The notes: generated from the letters alone by a model not told the origin. A stretch of DNA of 36,205 nucleotides from JAPHSX01 sp050298555 (GCA_050298555.1 JBNKUL010000026.1:1-36205), one strand, 5' to 3'. Positions 15,858 to 24,501 are shown, counted from the stretch's first letter. Numbers and translations: made by a program.

Positions 15858-16646
15858 TTAGAAGAAGGTGCCGTCAATGGGGCTGGAGGCGGAGGCGTAG
15901 CGCTTGCGTGGGATGCGCCCGGCCTTGAAGGCCTCGCGCCCGGCCTCGACCGCCTTTTTCATTGCCGAGGCCATCAGGATCGGGTCTCGGGCGCCGGCGA
16001 TGGCGGTGTTCATCAGCACGCCGTCCACGCCCAGCTCCATCGCCACCGCGGCGTCGGAGGCGGTACCGACACCGGCGTCGACCAGGATCGGCACCCTGGC
16101 GTTCTCGACGATGGTGAGGATGTTGTAGGGGTTCTGCACACCCAGGCCCGAGCCGATGGGGGCGGCCAGCGGCATCACCGCGCAGCAGCCGATCTCCTCC
16201 AGGCGCTTGGCGAGGATGGGGTCGTCGGAGGTGTAGACCATCACATCAAAGCCGTCCTTTACCAGTACCTCCGCCGCCTCCAGGGTGGCGGTGACGTCGG
16301 GGTAGAGGGTCTGCTCGTCGCCCAGCACCTCCAGCTTCACCAGCTTGTGGCCGTCGAGCAGCTCGCGCGCCAGGCGGCAGGTGCGTACCGCATCCTCGGC
16401 GGTGTAGCAGCCGGCGGTGTTGGGCAGGATGGTGTACTTCTCCGGCGGCAGTACCTCCAGCAGGTTGGGCTCGTCCGGGTTCTGGCCGATGTTGGAGCGG
16501 CGGATCGCCACGGTGACGATCTCGGCGCCCGCCGCCTCGGTGGCGAGACGGGTCTCTTCCAGGTCCTTGTACTTGCCGGTACCGGTAAGGAGACGCGAGG
16601 AGTATTCGACGCCTGCGATGATCAGCGGATCATTGTTCTGTGCCAT
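15858..16646 (-). CDS. thiG: Thiazole synthase
   Basis: Builds the thiazole phosphate half of thiamine from 1-deoxy-xylulose 5-phosphate, dehydroglycine and sulfur carried by ThiS thiocarboxylate. The product is 262 residues, the usual size. It shows SRLLTGTGKYKD near the N-terminus, the Schiff-base lysine in VKLEVLGD (Lys104), PIGSGLGVQNP and the phosphate-binding DAGVGTASDA. thiS lies 78 bases upstream on the same strand, the common thiS-thiG order. AGGA lies about eight bases before the ATG. A perfect TATAAT (16687-16692, minus strand) sits in the gap but lacks a good -35, so an internal promoter is only possible. I saw no TPP riboswitch before the pair. Confidence 0.96.
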   Translation of the reverse strand: MAQNNDPLIIAGVEYSSRLLTGTGKYKDLEETRLATEAAGAEIVTVAIRRSNIGQNPDEPNLLEVLPPEKYTILPNTAGCYTAEDAVRTCRLARELLDGHKLVKLEVLGDEQTLYPDVTATLEAAEVLVKDGFDVMVYTSDDPILAKRLEEIGCCAVMPLAAPIGSGLGVQNPYNILTIVENARVPILVDAGVGTASDAAVAMELGVDGVLMNTAIAGARDPILMASAMKKAVEAGREAFKAGRIPRKRYASASSPIDGTFF

Positions 16647-16724
16647 GCTGGGTTCCTGCTTAAATAGTGTGCGGAAAAGTGCGGGGATTATAACGTGCCG
16701 GGACGGCTTGGGCCTAACCGGGCC

Positions 16725-16925
16725 CTAACCGCCCCCGATGGCGTGGACGATCTCCACCTTGTCGTCGGCCTGCAGGAGGGTATCGGTGTAGCTCGAGCGC
16801 GGCACGATCTCCCGGTTGACCTCCATGGCGATACGTTTGCCGCCCAGGCCGAGCTCTTCGATCAGTTGGGCGGCGCTGCAGTTGTCGGGCACCTGGCGTG
16901 CCTCACCGTTGAGATAGATATTCAT
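16725..16925 (-). CDS. thiS: Sulfur carrier protein ThiS
   Basis: Ubiquitin-like sulfur carrier, 66 residues, whose C-terminal Gly-Gly is adenylated and converted to a thiocarboxylate to deliver sulfur to ThiG. The start MNIYLNGEARQVPDN and the end VEIVHAIGGG are typical. An in-frame extension upstream to 17198 has no ThiS character and is rejected. Upstream on the minus strand, TTGACG (16958-16963) and a weak TAGTCT (16934-16939) 18 bases away could form a promoter, but the evidence is thin. Confidence 0.93.
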   Translation of the reverse strand: MNIYLNGEARQVPDNCSAAQLIEELGLGGKRIAMEVNREIVPRSSYTDTLLQADDKVEIVHAIGGG

Positions 16926-16994
16926 GGGCGCAAAGACTAGCCTTTGGATTCTGCCTGCGTCAACGGCATGCGCTGCTAAAGGGGGGAAATGTCT

Positions 16995-17023
16995 TTGCCC
17001 TTCCATTAGTGTTAGATTATGAA
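16995..17023 (+). promoter_or_regulatory. Possible sigma-70 promoter for the 606-residue gene
   Basis: TTGCCC (16995-17000), a 17-base spacer and TATGAA (17018-17023) lie 47 bases before the ATG at 17071. Each box matches consensus at four of six positions, so this is a modest candidate chosen for its spacing and location in the divergent gap. Confidence 0.3.
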
Positions 17024-17070
17024 CTATCAGGTGGTCGCCAGAGCCCCCAAAGAGACTAGCAAGGCAAAAG

Positions 17071-18891
17071 ATGGATTCACTTTCATTCCGTATTCCCAAA
17101 CAGCAACCGCCAGGCCCCGAATCCTTCGATACCCGCCCAGCTGCGCTGCAGCACTGGGTCGAAGAGCTGCCGCTGGCACATACCGGTGAGACGGCCAAGC
17201 GCCTCTTTCATATGCTGCACGAGGTGAACCGGCTAGAGATCCCGCTCAGCAGTCGCTATGAGGTGCTGGAGGGGGTGCAGCAGCCGTTACAGGTAGTGCT
17301 CGACGCCCTCGAGCGTCACTATGCCGGGCAGCCGTTCCCACTACCGCCAAAGGGGGTACGGGTGGCGCATATCGCCATCGGTCTGCTGCGCGAGGTGGTG
17401 ATCGGCTACCAGGCCGTCCTCAACGGCGAGGAGAACGCCTCCTGGTTCTTCCGCAAGACCCACACCGGGATGTGGGTGGAGGTGGTTCACCGCCTCATCT
17501 ACTACATCAACCACATTATCTGTAACTACCGTGTGATCCACCGCCCGGTGCCGGCCGGCCTGTGGCCGGCGCTGCACCGCCTCTACTGGACCGCGCGCGA
17601 GCACAAGCGCCATACGGGCAAGCTCAAGCCGCTACGGGAGGGGGGGAGTAGCACCATCGAGGCGGAGTACAAGCGCTGCCTGCTAATGTCGATGATCGAG
17701 CCGCAACTGCTGGGCCGCGAGCAGAGGCGAGAGGTGGACGCCAATATGGCGTTGTGGCTAAAGCACAGCAGGCTGGTAGAGGGCAAACAGCGCAGCGAAG
17801 GCGTCGGCGGCTACTGTATCCGTCACACCGCCGAGGCCCCCTACACCGAGCTGACCAGGGAGTGCTGCCGGGAGTGCGATCACGGTGAAAAGGCCGGTTT
17901 GCTGTTCGAGCTGGAGGAGCTGGGCCATTTCATCGAGGGGCTATTGGAGCACCTTGGAAGTGGGGAGCAGCTGCGACCAAAGGGGGGGGAGCTGATTAGC
18001 CGCACCACTCTGGAAGTCCTCAGGGAGAGCTGGCATATCCCGGGCGGCAAGCGCCTGGAGCGGGTTACCACCGACCTGCGGGTCGATGTGGCGATCGGTA
18101 TGAGCAGCATCTTCGCCCATCTCAGGGGCACGGTCGATGCGTCTGCCGCCGGTATTAGCGACCAGCAGATGAGTGACGAGCTGGAGGAGTTCTCGCTACA
18201 GAACGAAATTGAGTTCGCGGCGGAGCGTAATCGCGGTGTGGTGATGGGGGCGCGGCCCGAAAAGGACGTCTGGAGCACCATCTTCAGCGCCACCGAGATC
18301 ACCCCCAACACCTGGTCGCGCGATATCGAGGAGCAGGAGTACCGCCTGGTCCATGCGGTGCAGCGTAACCAGAACAGCGGTGGTTATGGCCTGGAGTTCG
18401 ACAAGCAACAGGTGGAGCCGTTCCAGGTGGGCGAGTTGATGGCGGTTGCGGACGGCGACACCCCCCTGCACCTCTGCATGGTGCGCTGGCTCACCGAAGA
18501 GGAGGAGATGCTGGTCGCTGGCCTGATGCGTTTGGCCGACAGCGTGGAGCCCGTCCTGGTGGTGATGCACCAGGACGGCCGCCGTACCGCCCTGCACTGC
18601 CTGTTGGGTATTGGCGAGGATAGCCACCCGACCCTGTTCCTGCCGCACCTGCCGACGATTCGCGAAAAGCAGCTCAACCTGGTGATCGATGGCAAGGAGG
18701 TGCCCCTCACCCTGCACGCACAGGTGGTGGTCTCGCCGCTGTTCGAGGCCTTCCACTTCCACGCCGTCGAGGTCAATGCCGACAGGAAGATGTCGCTGGA
18801 GAAGGTGAATAAAAAGCTGCACGGTATGGTCAGCCCCGAGTCGGTGGGAGAGAAAAAGGGCGACTTTGACGACCTTTGGGACTCGCTCTAG
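17071..18891 (+). CDS. Conserved 606-residue cytoplasmic protein, function unknown
   Basis: The product has 606 residues and no signal peptide or membrane helix. The opening third (PAALQHWVEELPLAHTGETA, then EVNRLEIPLSSRYEVLE) resembles a gammaproteobacterial family that I remember only as uncharacterised. It is helical, with a cysteine cluster at about 264-268 (ECCRECDHGEK). The C-terminal part (about 410-600, beginning DVWSTIFSATEITP) is beta-rich, with LHLCMVRWLTEEEE and VLVVMHQDGRRTALHCLL. A PilZ-like role in cyclic-di-GMP sensing is conceivable but I cannot show the RxxxR and D/NxSxxG motifs. A run of eight G residues (17992-17999) lies in the coding sequence. A short inverted repeat begins at its stop codon and runs into the tRNA promoter. 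Confidence 0.72.
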   Translation: MDSLSFRIPKQQPPGPESFDTRPAALQHWVEELPLAHTGETAKRLFHMLHEVNRLEIPLSSRYEVLEGVQQPLQVVLDALERHYAGQPFPLPPKGVRVAHIAIGLLREVVIGYQAVLNGEENASWFFRKTHTGMWVEVVHRLIYYINHIICNYRVIHRPVPAGLWPALHRLYWTAREHKRHTGKLKPLREGGSSTIEAEYKRCLLMSMIEPQLLGREQRREVDANMALWLKHSRLVEGKQRSEGVGGYCIRHTAEAPYTELTRECCRECDHGEKAGLLFELEELGHFIEGLLEHLGSGEQLRPKGGELISRTTLEVLRESWHIPGGKRLERVTTDLRVDVAIGMSSIFAHLRGTVDASAAGISDQQMSDELEEFSLQNEIEFAAERNRGVVMGARPEKDVWSTIFSATEITPNTWSRDIEEQEYRLVHAVQRNQNSGGYGLEFDKQQVEPFQVGELMAVADGDTPLHLCMVRWLTEEEEMLVAGLMRLADSVEPVLVVMHQDGRRTALHCLLGIGEDSHPTLFLPHLPTIREKQLNLVIDGKEVPLTLHAQVVVSPLFEAFHFHAVEVNADRKMSLEKVNKKLHGMVSPESVGEKKGDFDDLWDSL

Positions 18892-18902
18892 CACAGGGGC
18901 GG

Positions 18903-18911
18903 TGCTAAAAT
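18903..18911 (+). promoter_or_regulatory. Extended -10 promoter element for tRNA-Gly
   Basis: TGCTAAAAT gives an extended -10 (TG plus TAAAAT, five of six to consensus) eleven bases before the mature tRNA 5' end, a normal distance for a tRNA promoter. No good -35 is seen at 17 bases. The element overlaps a small inverted repeat, TAGCAC (18889-18894) and GTGCTA (18902-18907), that starts at the stop codon of the preceding gene. Confidence 0.45.
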
Positions 18912-18922
18912 CGCCACTCTTC

Positions 18923-18996
18923 GCGGGTGTAGTTCAATGGTAGAACTTCAGCTTCCCAAGCTGACTACGTGGGTTCGATTCCCATCACCCGCTCCA
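18923..18996 (+). tRNA. tRNA-Gly (anticodon CCC)
   Basis: A 74-base cloverleaf. The acceptor arm is GCGGGTG paired with CACCCGC, the T arm carries GTTCGATTC, and the anticodon stem TCAGC/GCTGA holds the loop TTCCCAA, giving anticodon CCC for GGG codons. The discriminator base is T and CCA is genomically encoded (18994-18996). The D arm contains the AATGGTA loop usual for tRNA-Gly. It stands alone between the 606-residue gene and the AsmA-family gene. Confidence 0.96.
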
Positions 18997-19052
18997 ATCT
19001 TTCCTTCCCAAAAGTGTTAACTTCGATACCGGTTCCGAGAGGGAGTCTCCCC

Positions 19053-21275
19053 ATGAAACGCCTTTTGAAAATCATCTTCGGCCTGTTTGGCGCGCTGCTG
19101 CTATTGCTTGTGGTGGCGGTTGCCGGTGTGCTGCTGTTCGTTGATCCCAACGACTACCGCGACACGATTACCGAGCAGGTGCAGGAGCAGACTGGGCGTG
19201 AGTTGCTGATTAAGGGTGAGATCAAGCTCTCCCTCTTCCCCTGGCTGGGACTGGAGCTGGGGGCGCTGGAGCTGGGTAATGCGGAGGGGTTTGACGAGGG
19301 CCCCTTTGCCCGCATCGAGGCGGTCGAGGCGCGGGTAAAGCTGCTGCCGTTGCTGAAGATGAAGACCGAGGTCGACACCGTGCTGCTGCGCGGACTGGAG
19401 CTGAATCTGCAGCGGCGCCAGGATGGCGTGAGCAACTGGGATGATCTGGACGGGGGTAAACCAGAGGCTAAACCTGAAGCTCGAAAACAGGCGACGGCGC
19501 CCAGGCCGGCCTCTGCGCCGCGTAAGGAGAAGGCGCTGGCGGCCCTTGCCATTGCCGGCATCGCCCTGGAACAGGCCAGGGTGGAGTGGCGTGATGACCT
19601 CAGTGGCCAGCACTTTACCCTGCAAAACCTCAATTTCCGTAGCGGTGAGATCCGCATCGGTAGGGCCTTTCCCCTGTCACTTTCGACCGATCTGGCGAGT
19701 AGTGCCCCGCAGCTAAAGGGCAGCCTGAGTTTCTCCGGCGACGTCACCGCCGATCCGCAGGCCCAGCGCTATCAGCTGGCGGCTATCAAGCTGGATACAG
19801 ACCTCAGCGGTGAGGGGCTGCCGGGGGGAAATCTGGCCATTTCCCTGGCCGGTAAGGCCGCGGCGGACCTGAAGGCGCAAACCCTTGCGCTTAAACCGCT
19901 GACCCTTAATGCCGCCGGGCTGGAGCTGAAGGTAACGGCCAACGGCGAGCAGATCATCGACAGGCCCAGCTTCAGCGGCAAGTTGGAGACGGGCGAGTTC
20001 GGGCCGCGACAGCTGCTGTCGGAGCTGGGTATCGCGGTGCCGGAGATGGCGGACCCCTCGGTGCTGGGGCGGGCAACGCTCTCCAGCAACTTCAGTGCGG
20101 GGTTGGAGGGTGTTGCGCTCGACAGGCTCTCCCTGCGTCTGGACGACACAACCCTTGGCGGCAGTGCCTCGGTAAGCCGGTTCGATGCACCTGTCGTGCG
20201 TTATGCGCTTAATGTGAACGAGATCGACGTCGATCGCTACATGGCGCCGCCGATTACAGCAACCGCGACCGCCCCGGTGCCCGCCACTCCCGCCATGGCA
20301 GCCACCGCTGCGGCTTCCACGACTACAGCTGCACCCGACCAGCCTCCGCAGCTGCCTCTGGAACTGCTGCGCTCGCTCGATATCGACGGCACCGTGAAAC
20401 TGGGCAAGCTGAAGGCGATAAACCTGCACAGCAGCGATATCGTCGCCACCCTGAAGGCGAAGCAGGGGCAGTTCCGTCTCCACCCCCTTAGCGCCACTCT
20501 CTACCAGGGGAGCTACAGCGGCGACCTCGGTTTCGATGTGCGTGGCGAACAACTGCTGATCTCCCTGGACGAGAAGCTCAGTGGGGTTGAGGCCGGTCCG
20601 CTGCTCAAGGACTTCATGGGCGAGGAGCATGTCAGCGGCACCGCGCAGCTGGCAGCCAGGCTCACCATGCGTGGACTGGAGCCGGATGCGATCCGCAGCA
20701 GCCTCAACGGAGAGGGGAGCTTCAGTTTCAGCGACGGCATGGTAAAGGGCTTCAATATCGGCCAGCTGATCCGCGAAGGCTATGCCGCCTACCTCAAACA
20801 GCCCAGGCCGGAAGAGGAGCAGCGGGGCAGCGACTTCGCCAACCTCTCCGGCAGCTTTAAGGTGAAGAATGGTGTGGTCACGACCAAAGACCTGAGTGCC
20901 CGCAGCACCCTGTTCCAGGTGGCGGGCAAGGGTACGGTCAACCTGGTGAAAGAGGAGCTGGACCTGCGCCTCGACACCGTTATCGTCTCCGATATTCGCG
21001 ACGCCACCGGCGAGCGCATGGGCGACCTTAAGGGGGAGAAGCTCCCTGTCACCATCAAGGGGAGCTTCCGTGAACCGAAGATCGGCGTCGATGTGGGCTC
21101 CGTGCTGGAGGCCAAGGCAAAGGCCGCACTCGATAAGGAGAAGGCCCGGGTAGAGGCCGAGATTGAGCGCAAGAAGCGGGAGGCCGAGGCCGAGGCGAAG
21201 CGCAAGCTGGAGGCGGAGAAGAAGAAGCTGCAGCGGGACCTGGAGAAGAAGCTGCAACAGATGTTGAAGTTCTAA
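19053..21275 (+). CDS. AsmA-family protein
   Basis: The product has 740 residues. One N-terminal transmembrane anchor (about 7-32) is followed by FVDPNDYRDTITEQVQEQTG, the classic AsmA opening, and a long repetitive beta-rich periplasmic part. A low-complexity Ala/Thr/Pro linker lies at about 404-432. An AsmA_2-type C-terminal domain shows FSFSDGMVKGFNIGQLI and DLRLDTVIVSDIRDATGE. The end is a striking charged coiled-coil tail (about 685-740) of Lys/Glu/Ala/Arg heptads. AsmA proteins are related to bacterial lipid-transfer (Vps13-like) proteins and influence outer-membrane phospholipid and LPS balance. The ATG at 19053 has GAGGGAG about seven bases upstream; longer frames run into the tRNA. 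The mutY ATG follows its stop with no gap. Confidence 0.93.
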   Translation: MKRLLKIIFGLFGALLLLLVVAVAGVLLFVDPNDYRDTITEQVQEQTGRELLIKGEIKLSLFPWLGLELGALELGNAEGFDEGPFARIEAVEARVKLLPLLKMKTEVDTVLLRGLELNLQRRQDGVSNWDDLDGGKPEAKPEARKQATAPRPASAPRKEKALAALAIAGIALEQARVEWRDDLSGQHFTLQNLNFRSGEIRIGRAFPLSLSTDLASSAPQLKGSLSFSGDVTADPQAQRYQLAAIKLDTDLSGEGLPGGNLAISLAGKAAADLKAQTLALKPLTLNAAGLELKVTANGEQIIDRPSFSGKLETGEFGPRQLLSELGIAVPEMADPSVLGRATLSSNFSAGLEGVALDRLSLRLDDTTLGGSASVSRFDAPVVRYALNVNEIDVDRYMAPPITATATAPVPATPAMAATAAASTTTAAPDQPPQLPLELLRSLDIDGTVKLGKLKAINLHSSDIVATLKAKQGQFRLHPLSATLYQGSYSGDLGFDVRGEQLLISLDEKLSGVEAGPLLKDFMGEEHVSGTAQLAARLTMRGLEPDAIRSSLNGEGSFSFSDGMVKGFNIGQLIREGYAAYLKQPRPEEEQRGSDFANLSGSFKVKNGVVTTKDLSARSTLFQVAGKGTVNLVKEELDLRLDTVIVSDIRDATGERMGDLKGEKLPVTIKGSFREPKIGVDVGSVLEAKAKAALDKEKARVEAEIERKKREAEAEAKRKLEAEKKKLQRDLEKKLQQMLKF

Positions 21276-22310
21276 ATGGGCGACGATTTTTCCCGCCGCC
21301 TGCTGGCCTGGTTCGATCGCCATGGCCGCCACGACCTGCCGTGGCAGCAGAATCCCACCCCCTACCGGGTGTGGGTCTCCGAGGTGATGCTGCAGCAGAC
21401 CCAGGTCGCCACCGTGATCCCCTACTACCAGCGCTTCATGCAGCGCTTCGCGGATATACGTGACCTGGCCGAAGCCGACGAGGACGAGGTGCTGGCACAG
21501 TGGAGCGGCCTCGGTTACTACAGCCGGGCACGCAACCTGCACCAGGCGGCGAAACGGATTTGCGATGAATACGCTGGCCGCTTCCCTGACACCATTGATG
21601 AAGTGGTGGCACTGCCCGGTGTCGGCCGCTCCACCGCCGGGGCGATCCTCGCCATCTCCCGCGGCCAGCACCACCCCATCCTCGACGGTAACGTCAAACG
21701 GGTGCTTAGCCGCTACCATGCGGTGGAGGGATGGCCGGGCAGGCGCCAGGTGGAGCAGCAGCTCTGGTCGTTGGCGGCGGAGCACACCCCTGAACAGCGC
21801 ACTGCCGACTACACCCAGGCGATTATGGATCTGGGTGCTACCCTCTGCACACGCAGCAAGCCAGAGTGTGGCGACTGCCCCATGTCCCCTGACTGTGAGG
21901 CCCTCGCCCAGGGACGGGTCGAGGAGTTCCCCGGAAAAAAGCCACGTAAGGCGCTGCCGCAAAGGTCGGTGGTGATGCCGGTAGTGCTTAACGAAAAGGG
22001 TGAGGTGCTACTGGAGAAGCGCCCCCCGGCGGGGATATGGGGAGGCCTGTGGAGCCTGCCGGAGTGTGAGGATGAGGCGGCGCTGGCGCAGTGGTGCAAC
22101 AAGGTCGGGGTCGAGTTTGAGCAGCGTCAGGCAATGGAGCCGATAAAGCACACCTTTAGCCACTATCAGTTGCTGATCAATCCCTATCGCATCATGGTGA
22201 ATAAAGATGCAGCGGTTATTGCCGATGCCGGGATGGCAGTCTGGCAGCCCCTATCAGGGCTGGAAGCGTTGGGGATGGCAACCCCGGTGAAAAAGATTCT
22301 TGGTGGATAA
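21276..22310 (+). CDS. mutY: Adenine DNA glycosylase MutY
   Basis: Removes adenine mispaired with 8-oxoguanine. The 344-residue product carries catalytic Glu36 in SEVMLQQTQV, the helix-hairpin-helix LPGVGRSTAGAIL, catalytic Asp137 in ILDGNVKR, and the [4Fe-4S] loop with Cys191, 198, 201 and 207 (C-x6-C-x2-C-x5-C). The C-terminal NUDIX-like domain (about 230-344) contains VLLEKRPPAGIWGGLWSLPE, used for 8-oxoG recognition. It directly abuts the AsmA-family stop (TAAATG), so it probably depends on reinitiation. A strong intrinsic terminator begins at its stop codon. The asmA-mutY neighbourhood is common in gammaproteobacteria. Confidence 0.97.
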   Translation: MGDDFSRRLLAWFDRHGRHDLPWQQNPTPYRVWVSEVMLQQTQVATVIPYYQRFMQRFADIRDLAEADEDEVLAQWSGLGYYSRARNLHQAAKRICDEYAGRFPDTIDEVVALPGVGRSTAGAILAISRGQHHPILDGNVKRVLSRYHAVEGWPGRRQVEQQLWSLAAEHTPEQRTADYTQAIMDLGATLCTRSKPECGDCPMSPDCEALAQGRVEEFPGKKPRKALPQRSVVMPVVLNEKGEVLLEKRPPAGIWGGLWSLPECEDEAALAQWCNKVGVEFEQRQAMEPIKHTFSHYQLLINPYRIMVNKDAAVIADAGMAVWQPLSGLEALGMATPVKKILGG

Positions 22311-22339
22311 AAAAAGGGGCGCTTTCGCGCCCCTTTTTT
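22309..22339. terminator. Strong bidirectional intrinsic terminator after mutY
   Basis: AAAAAAAGGGGCGC (22309-22322), a four-base loop and GCGCCCCTTTTTT (22327-22339). A GC-rich stem is flanked by A and T runs, so it can end the mutY transcript and also that of the convergent lipoprotein gene, whose stop is 20 bases away. Confidence 0.93.
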
Positions 22340-22358
22340 CGTCACGACAGTTGATGGA

Positions 22359-23399
22359 CTAAATAGCAGTCCAGGCTACGGTTTCAGTGGCCGGGTCACT
22401 GTTATTGCCGTAGACACCGTCGCCATCGAGGTCGTAGGCAATGGTGAACTGGGTGTTGTCCACTATAGTCAGCTTGATCGACGCATCATCCGCGCCGGTG
22501 AGGACGATAACGCCACTGGAGGGGTAGCTGTCGCCGTAATAGAGGAAGACCGGAGTCGTGGTGTCGATCTCAATGTAGCCGTCGGTTACGCCATTGAAGC
22601 TGCTGTAATAGGTGTAATCGCGGTCGGCGGTGAAGTTATAGCTCAAATCCTCGGAGTCACTCAGGGAGAACTTGGTCAGGGCCTCCTGGCTGACGCTGCC
22701 GCCGGTGCTATCCTCGGTCAGCAGGGCGTCCCCGCTCATAGAGTAGCTTGTGCCGCTGGCCGTCGACATCGCCATGGTGAAGCCGCCGTTGATCAGGCTG
22801 TAGTCGCCACTGGCCTGCGCCATCTTCATGTTGGAGAAGGTGATTTTGTAGGAGGTGCTAGTGGTGCTGAAGCTATTGACCACGAACTTGAAGCCGCCGC
22901 TGAGGGTGGTGGTGCCATCCATGCTGCAGTTATTGAAGGTGCTGCTGATGGAGTCGCCGGCGGAAAGGGTTTGGCTGTTGGCGTCGGCCACAGTTACGGT
23001 CATGGTGACGGTGCCACTAGCGTCGCAAGCCGTGGTCTGGGTTTGGGTCACGCCGCTCAGCATGGCGGAGCTGCTAGCACTGGCCTTAGAGAGGGAGAAA
23101 TCGATCAGCCCGCTGGTGAACTGCCCCAGCCCTGCATGGTTGGCGGAGCCGTCGCCTGCCTTGTTCATCAAGCCGCTGGTGGTAGAGCCCAAATCCATGT
23201 TCAGCATGGAGGAGGCGGTCTCCTTGGCAACCGATGAGGCGACAGTACTGGATAGTTTTACAGCAGTCGTAACACCATCGTAGCCGACGCTGGATGCGGT
23301 CGGGGTCGAGCTGCCGCTGCTACTGCCGCCGCCACATGCGGTGACGAGCAGTGCGCTGGAAATGACGGCGCTCATGGCAGCTGTCTTGAAATTGGGCAT
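22359..23399 (-). CDS. Ser/Thr-rich lipoprotein of unknown function
   Basis: The product has 346 residues. The signal sequence ends in the lipobox LVTAC (cysteine at 22), followed by a flexible GGGSSSGSSTPTASS linker. The mature protein is rich in Ser, Thr, Gly, Asp and Met and poor in Arg and Lys, with short strand-like repeats and an acidic C-terminal stretch YDLDGDGVYGNNSDPATE that resembles a calcium-binding loop. Two cysteines (TACDASG and NNCSMDG) could form a disulfide. I know no family for it. The strong site AAGGAGGAG lies just before the ATG. Base composition is visibly lower in GC than the neighbours. TTTTCA and TGTAAT 18 bases apart upstream are a weak promoter candidate. Confidence 0.72.
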   Translation of the reverse strand: MPNFKTAAMSAVISSALLVTACGGGSSSGSSTPTASSVGYDGVTTAVKLSSTVASSVAKETASSMLNMDLGSTTSGLMNKAGDGSANHAGLGQFTSGLIDFSLSKASASSSAMLSGVTQTQTTACDASGTVTMTVTVADANSQTLSAGDSISSTFNNCSMDGTTTLSGGFKFVVNSFSTTSTSYKITFSNMKMAQASGDYSLINGGFTMAMSTASGTSYSMSGDALLTEDSTGGSVSQEALTKFSLSDSEDLSYNFTADRDYTYYSSFNGVTDGYIEIDTTTPVFLYYGDSYPSSGVIVLTGADDASIKLTIVDNTQFTIAYDLDGDGVYGNNSDPATETVAWTAI

Positions 23400-23509
23400 G
23401 GTACTCCTCCTTGGATATTAATAATCTTCGTATTACACATATGTTGATGTGCTACTGAAAAAGTAGCGGAGATTATGTGCGATGTAAACGCTTCAGCCCG
23501 TCTAGTACG

Positions 23510-24469
23510 CTAGGCAAAGATGGCGCGAAAACGCTCAAGAAACAGCCCGTAACTCTCCTCCGGCAACTCGTTAATTCCCGCCGCCGCCTGACGGCCGCCG
23601 CCGCTGGGGAACTCCATGCACAAGACGTCGGCACCCTGACGGGTGGAGAGCGGTGCGCGCACGCTTACCCGGTAGGCGCCGCTCTCCATGCGGGTAAGGA
23701 TGGCGTGGGCCCGTTCCGGATTCTCTCTAGCCAGCAGATTGCCGTAGACACCGCTGACTCGGCGTGCCCAGGGCTCGTCGGGCATGATGAAGAGGGCGGT
23801 TTTGTCGTCGCTCTCTATCGCCTCTAACGCCCCGGCGCGCGACATGTCGTCGTTATAGCCGTCGCGTAGTTGCGCATAGGCCTCTTCGTTGGCGATGAAG
23901 TCGAAGGGGTCGCGATAGGGGCGCATCGCCCGGGCCAGTGCCTCGGGGTGGAAGTGGAGGTCTTCGATGGCGGTGCCGTAGCCGTTGTAGTTGAGGCAGG
24001 TACCCAGCTCGCACAGCGCATCGAGCTGCTCGTCGCTGAGCCCCAGCGGTTCGGCAGCGCTGCGCGCCGCGTCGTGGAAGTTGTCGCCGAAGGCACCGGC
24101 CACCGCCCAGGCGCGATGGGCGCCGTTAATCGCCGCGTCTACCAGCAGGCTGGTGCAGGTCTCGGGCGAGGTGTCGATGGTGGTGGTGAGGTTGGCGTGG
24201 TCCGGGATCTCTCCGGCGAAGTGGTGATCGAAATATTCAATCGTACAGCCCGCATCCAGAAGGCCCTGTAGTTCGTCACGGTTTTTGTCCAGGGAGATGT
24301 CGAGCACGGTGACGGTGTCGCCCTCAGCGCCGTTTACCTTTTTCAACAGGGCGATATCGCGCTTTACCCCGGTGACCAGTACCGCATCGTCGATAGGGGT
24401 GTGCAGGCGCAGTTGCTGCAGTGCGCAGAGGCCGTCTGCGTCGCCGTTGAAGACATCGTAGTGACTCAT
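23510..24469 (-). CDS. DHH-family phosphoesterase
   Basis: The product has 319 residues starting MSHYDVFNGDADGLCALQQL. The metal-binding motifs of the DHH superfamily are present: NGDADG (about 8-13), VLDISLDKN, and the name-giving DHH in EYFDHHF (about 79-85). A C-terminal DHHA1-like part contains EFPSGGGRQAAAG, equivalent to the GGGH-type motif used for nucleic-acid binding, here with Arg-Gln in place of His. Relatives include oligoribonuclease NrnA, RecJ and cyclic-di-AMP phosphodiesterases; the substrate cannot be chosen from sequence. I start at the ATG at 24469 with AAAGGA eight bases upstream. It lies 32 bases after ggt on the same strand, so the two are likely co-transcribed. Confidence 0.85.
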   Translation of the reverse strand: MSHYDVFNGDADGLCALQQLRLHTPIDDAVLVTGVKRDIALLKKVNGAEGDTVTVLDISLDKNRDELQGLLDAGCTIEYFDHHFAGEIPDHANLTTTIDTSPETCTSLLVDAAINGAHRAWAVAGAFGDNFHDAARSAAEPLGLSDEQLDALCELGTCLNYNGYGTAIEDLHFHPEALARAMRPYRDPFDFIANEEAYAQLRDGYNDDMSRAGALEAIESDDKTALFIMPDEPWARRVSGVYGNLLARENPERAHAILTRMESGAYRVSVRAPLSTRQGADVLCMEFPSGGGRQAAAGINELPEESYGLFLERFRAIFA

Positions 24470-24501
24470 GGTTTGTTCCTTTGTTTGATAGTGCCGCAAA
24501 G

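Noticed and set aside
16647..17070. TPP riboswitch before thiS or thiG
   Set aside because: I looked for the conserved CUGAGA and ACCUGA-type elements on the minus strand and did not see them.
16926..17198. Long N-terminal extension of thiS
   Set aside because: ThiS is normally about 66 residues and the extension has no homologous character.
19713..21962. 749-codon minus-strand open frame antisense to the AsmA-family gene and mutY
   Set aside because: Low-complexity Leu/Gln/His composition, no motif, and both plus-strand genes are certain.
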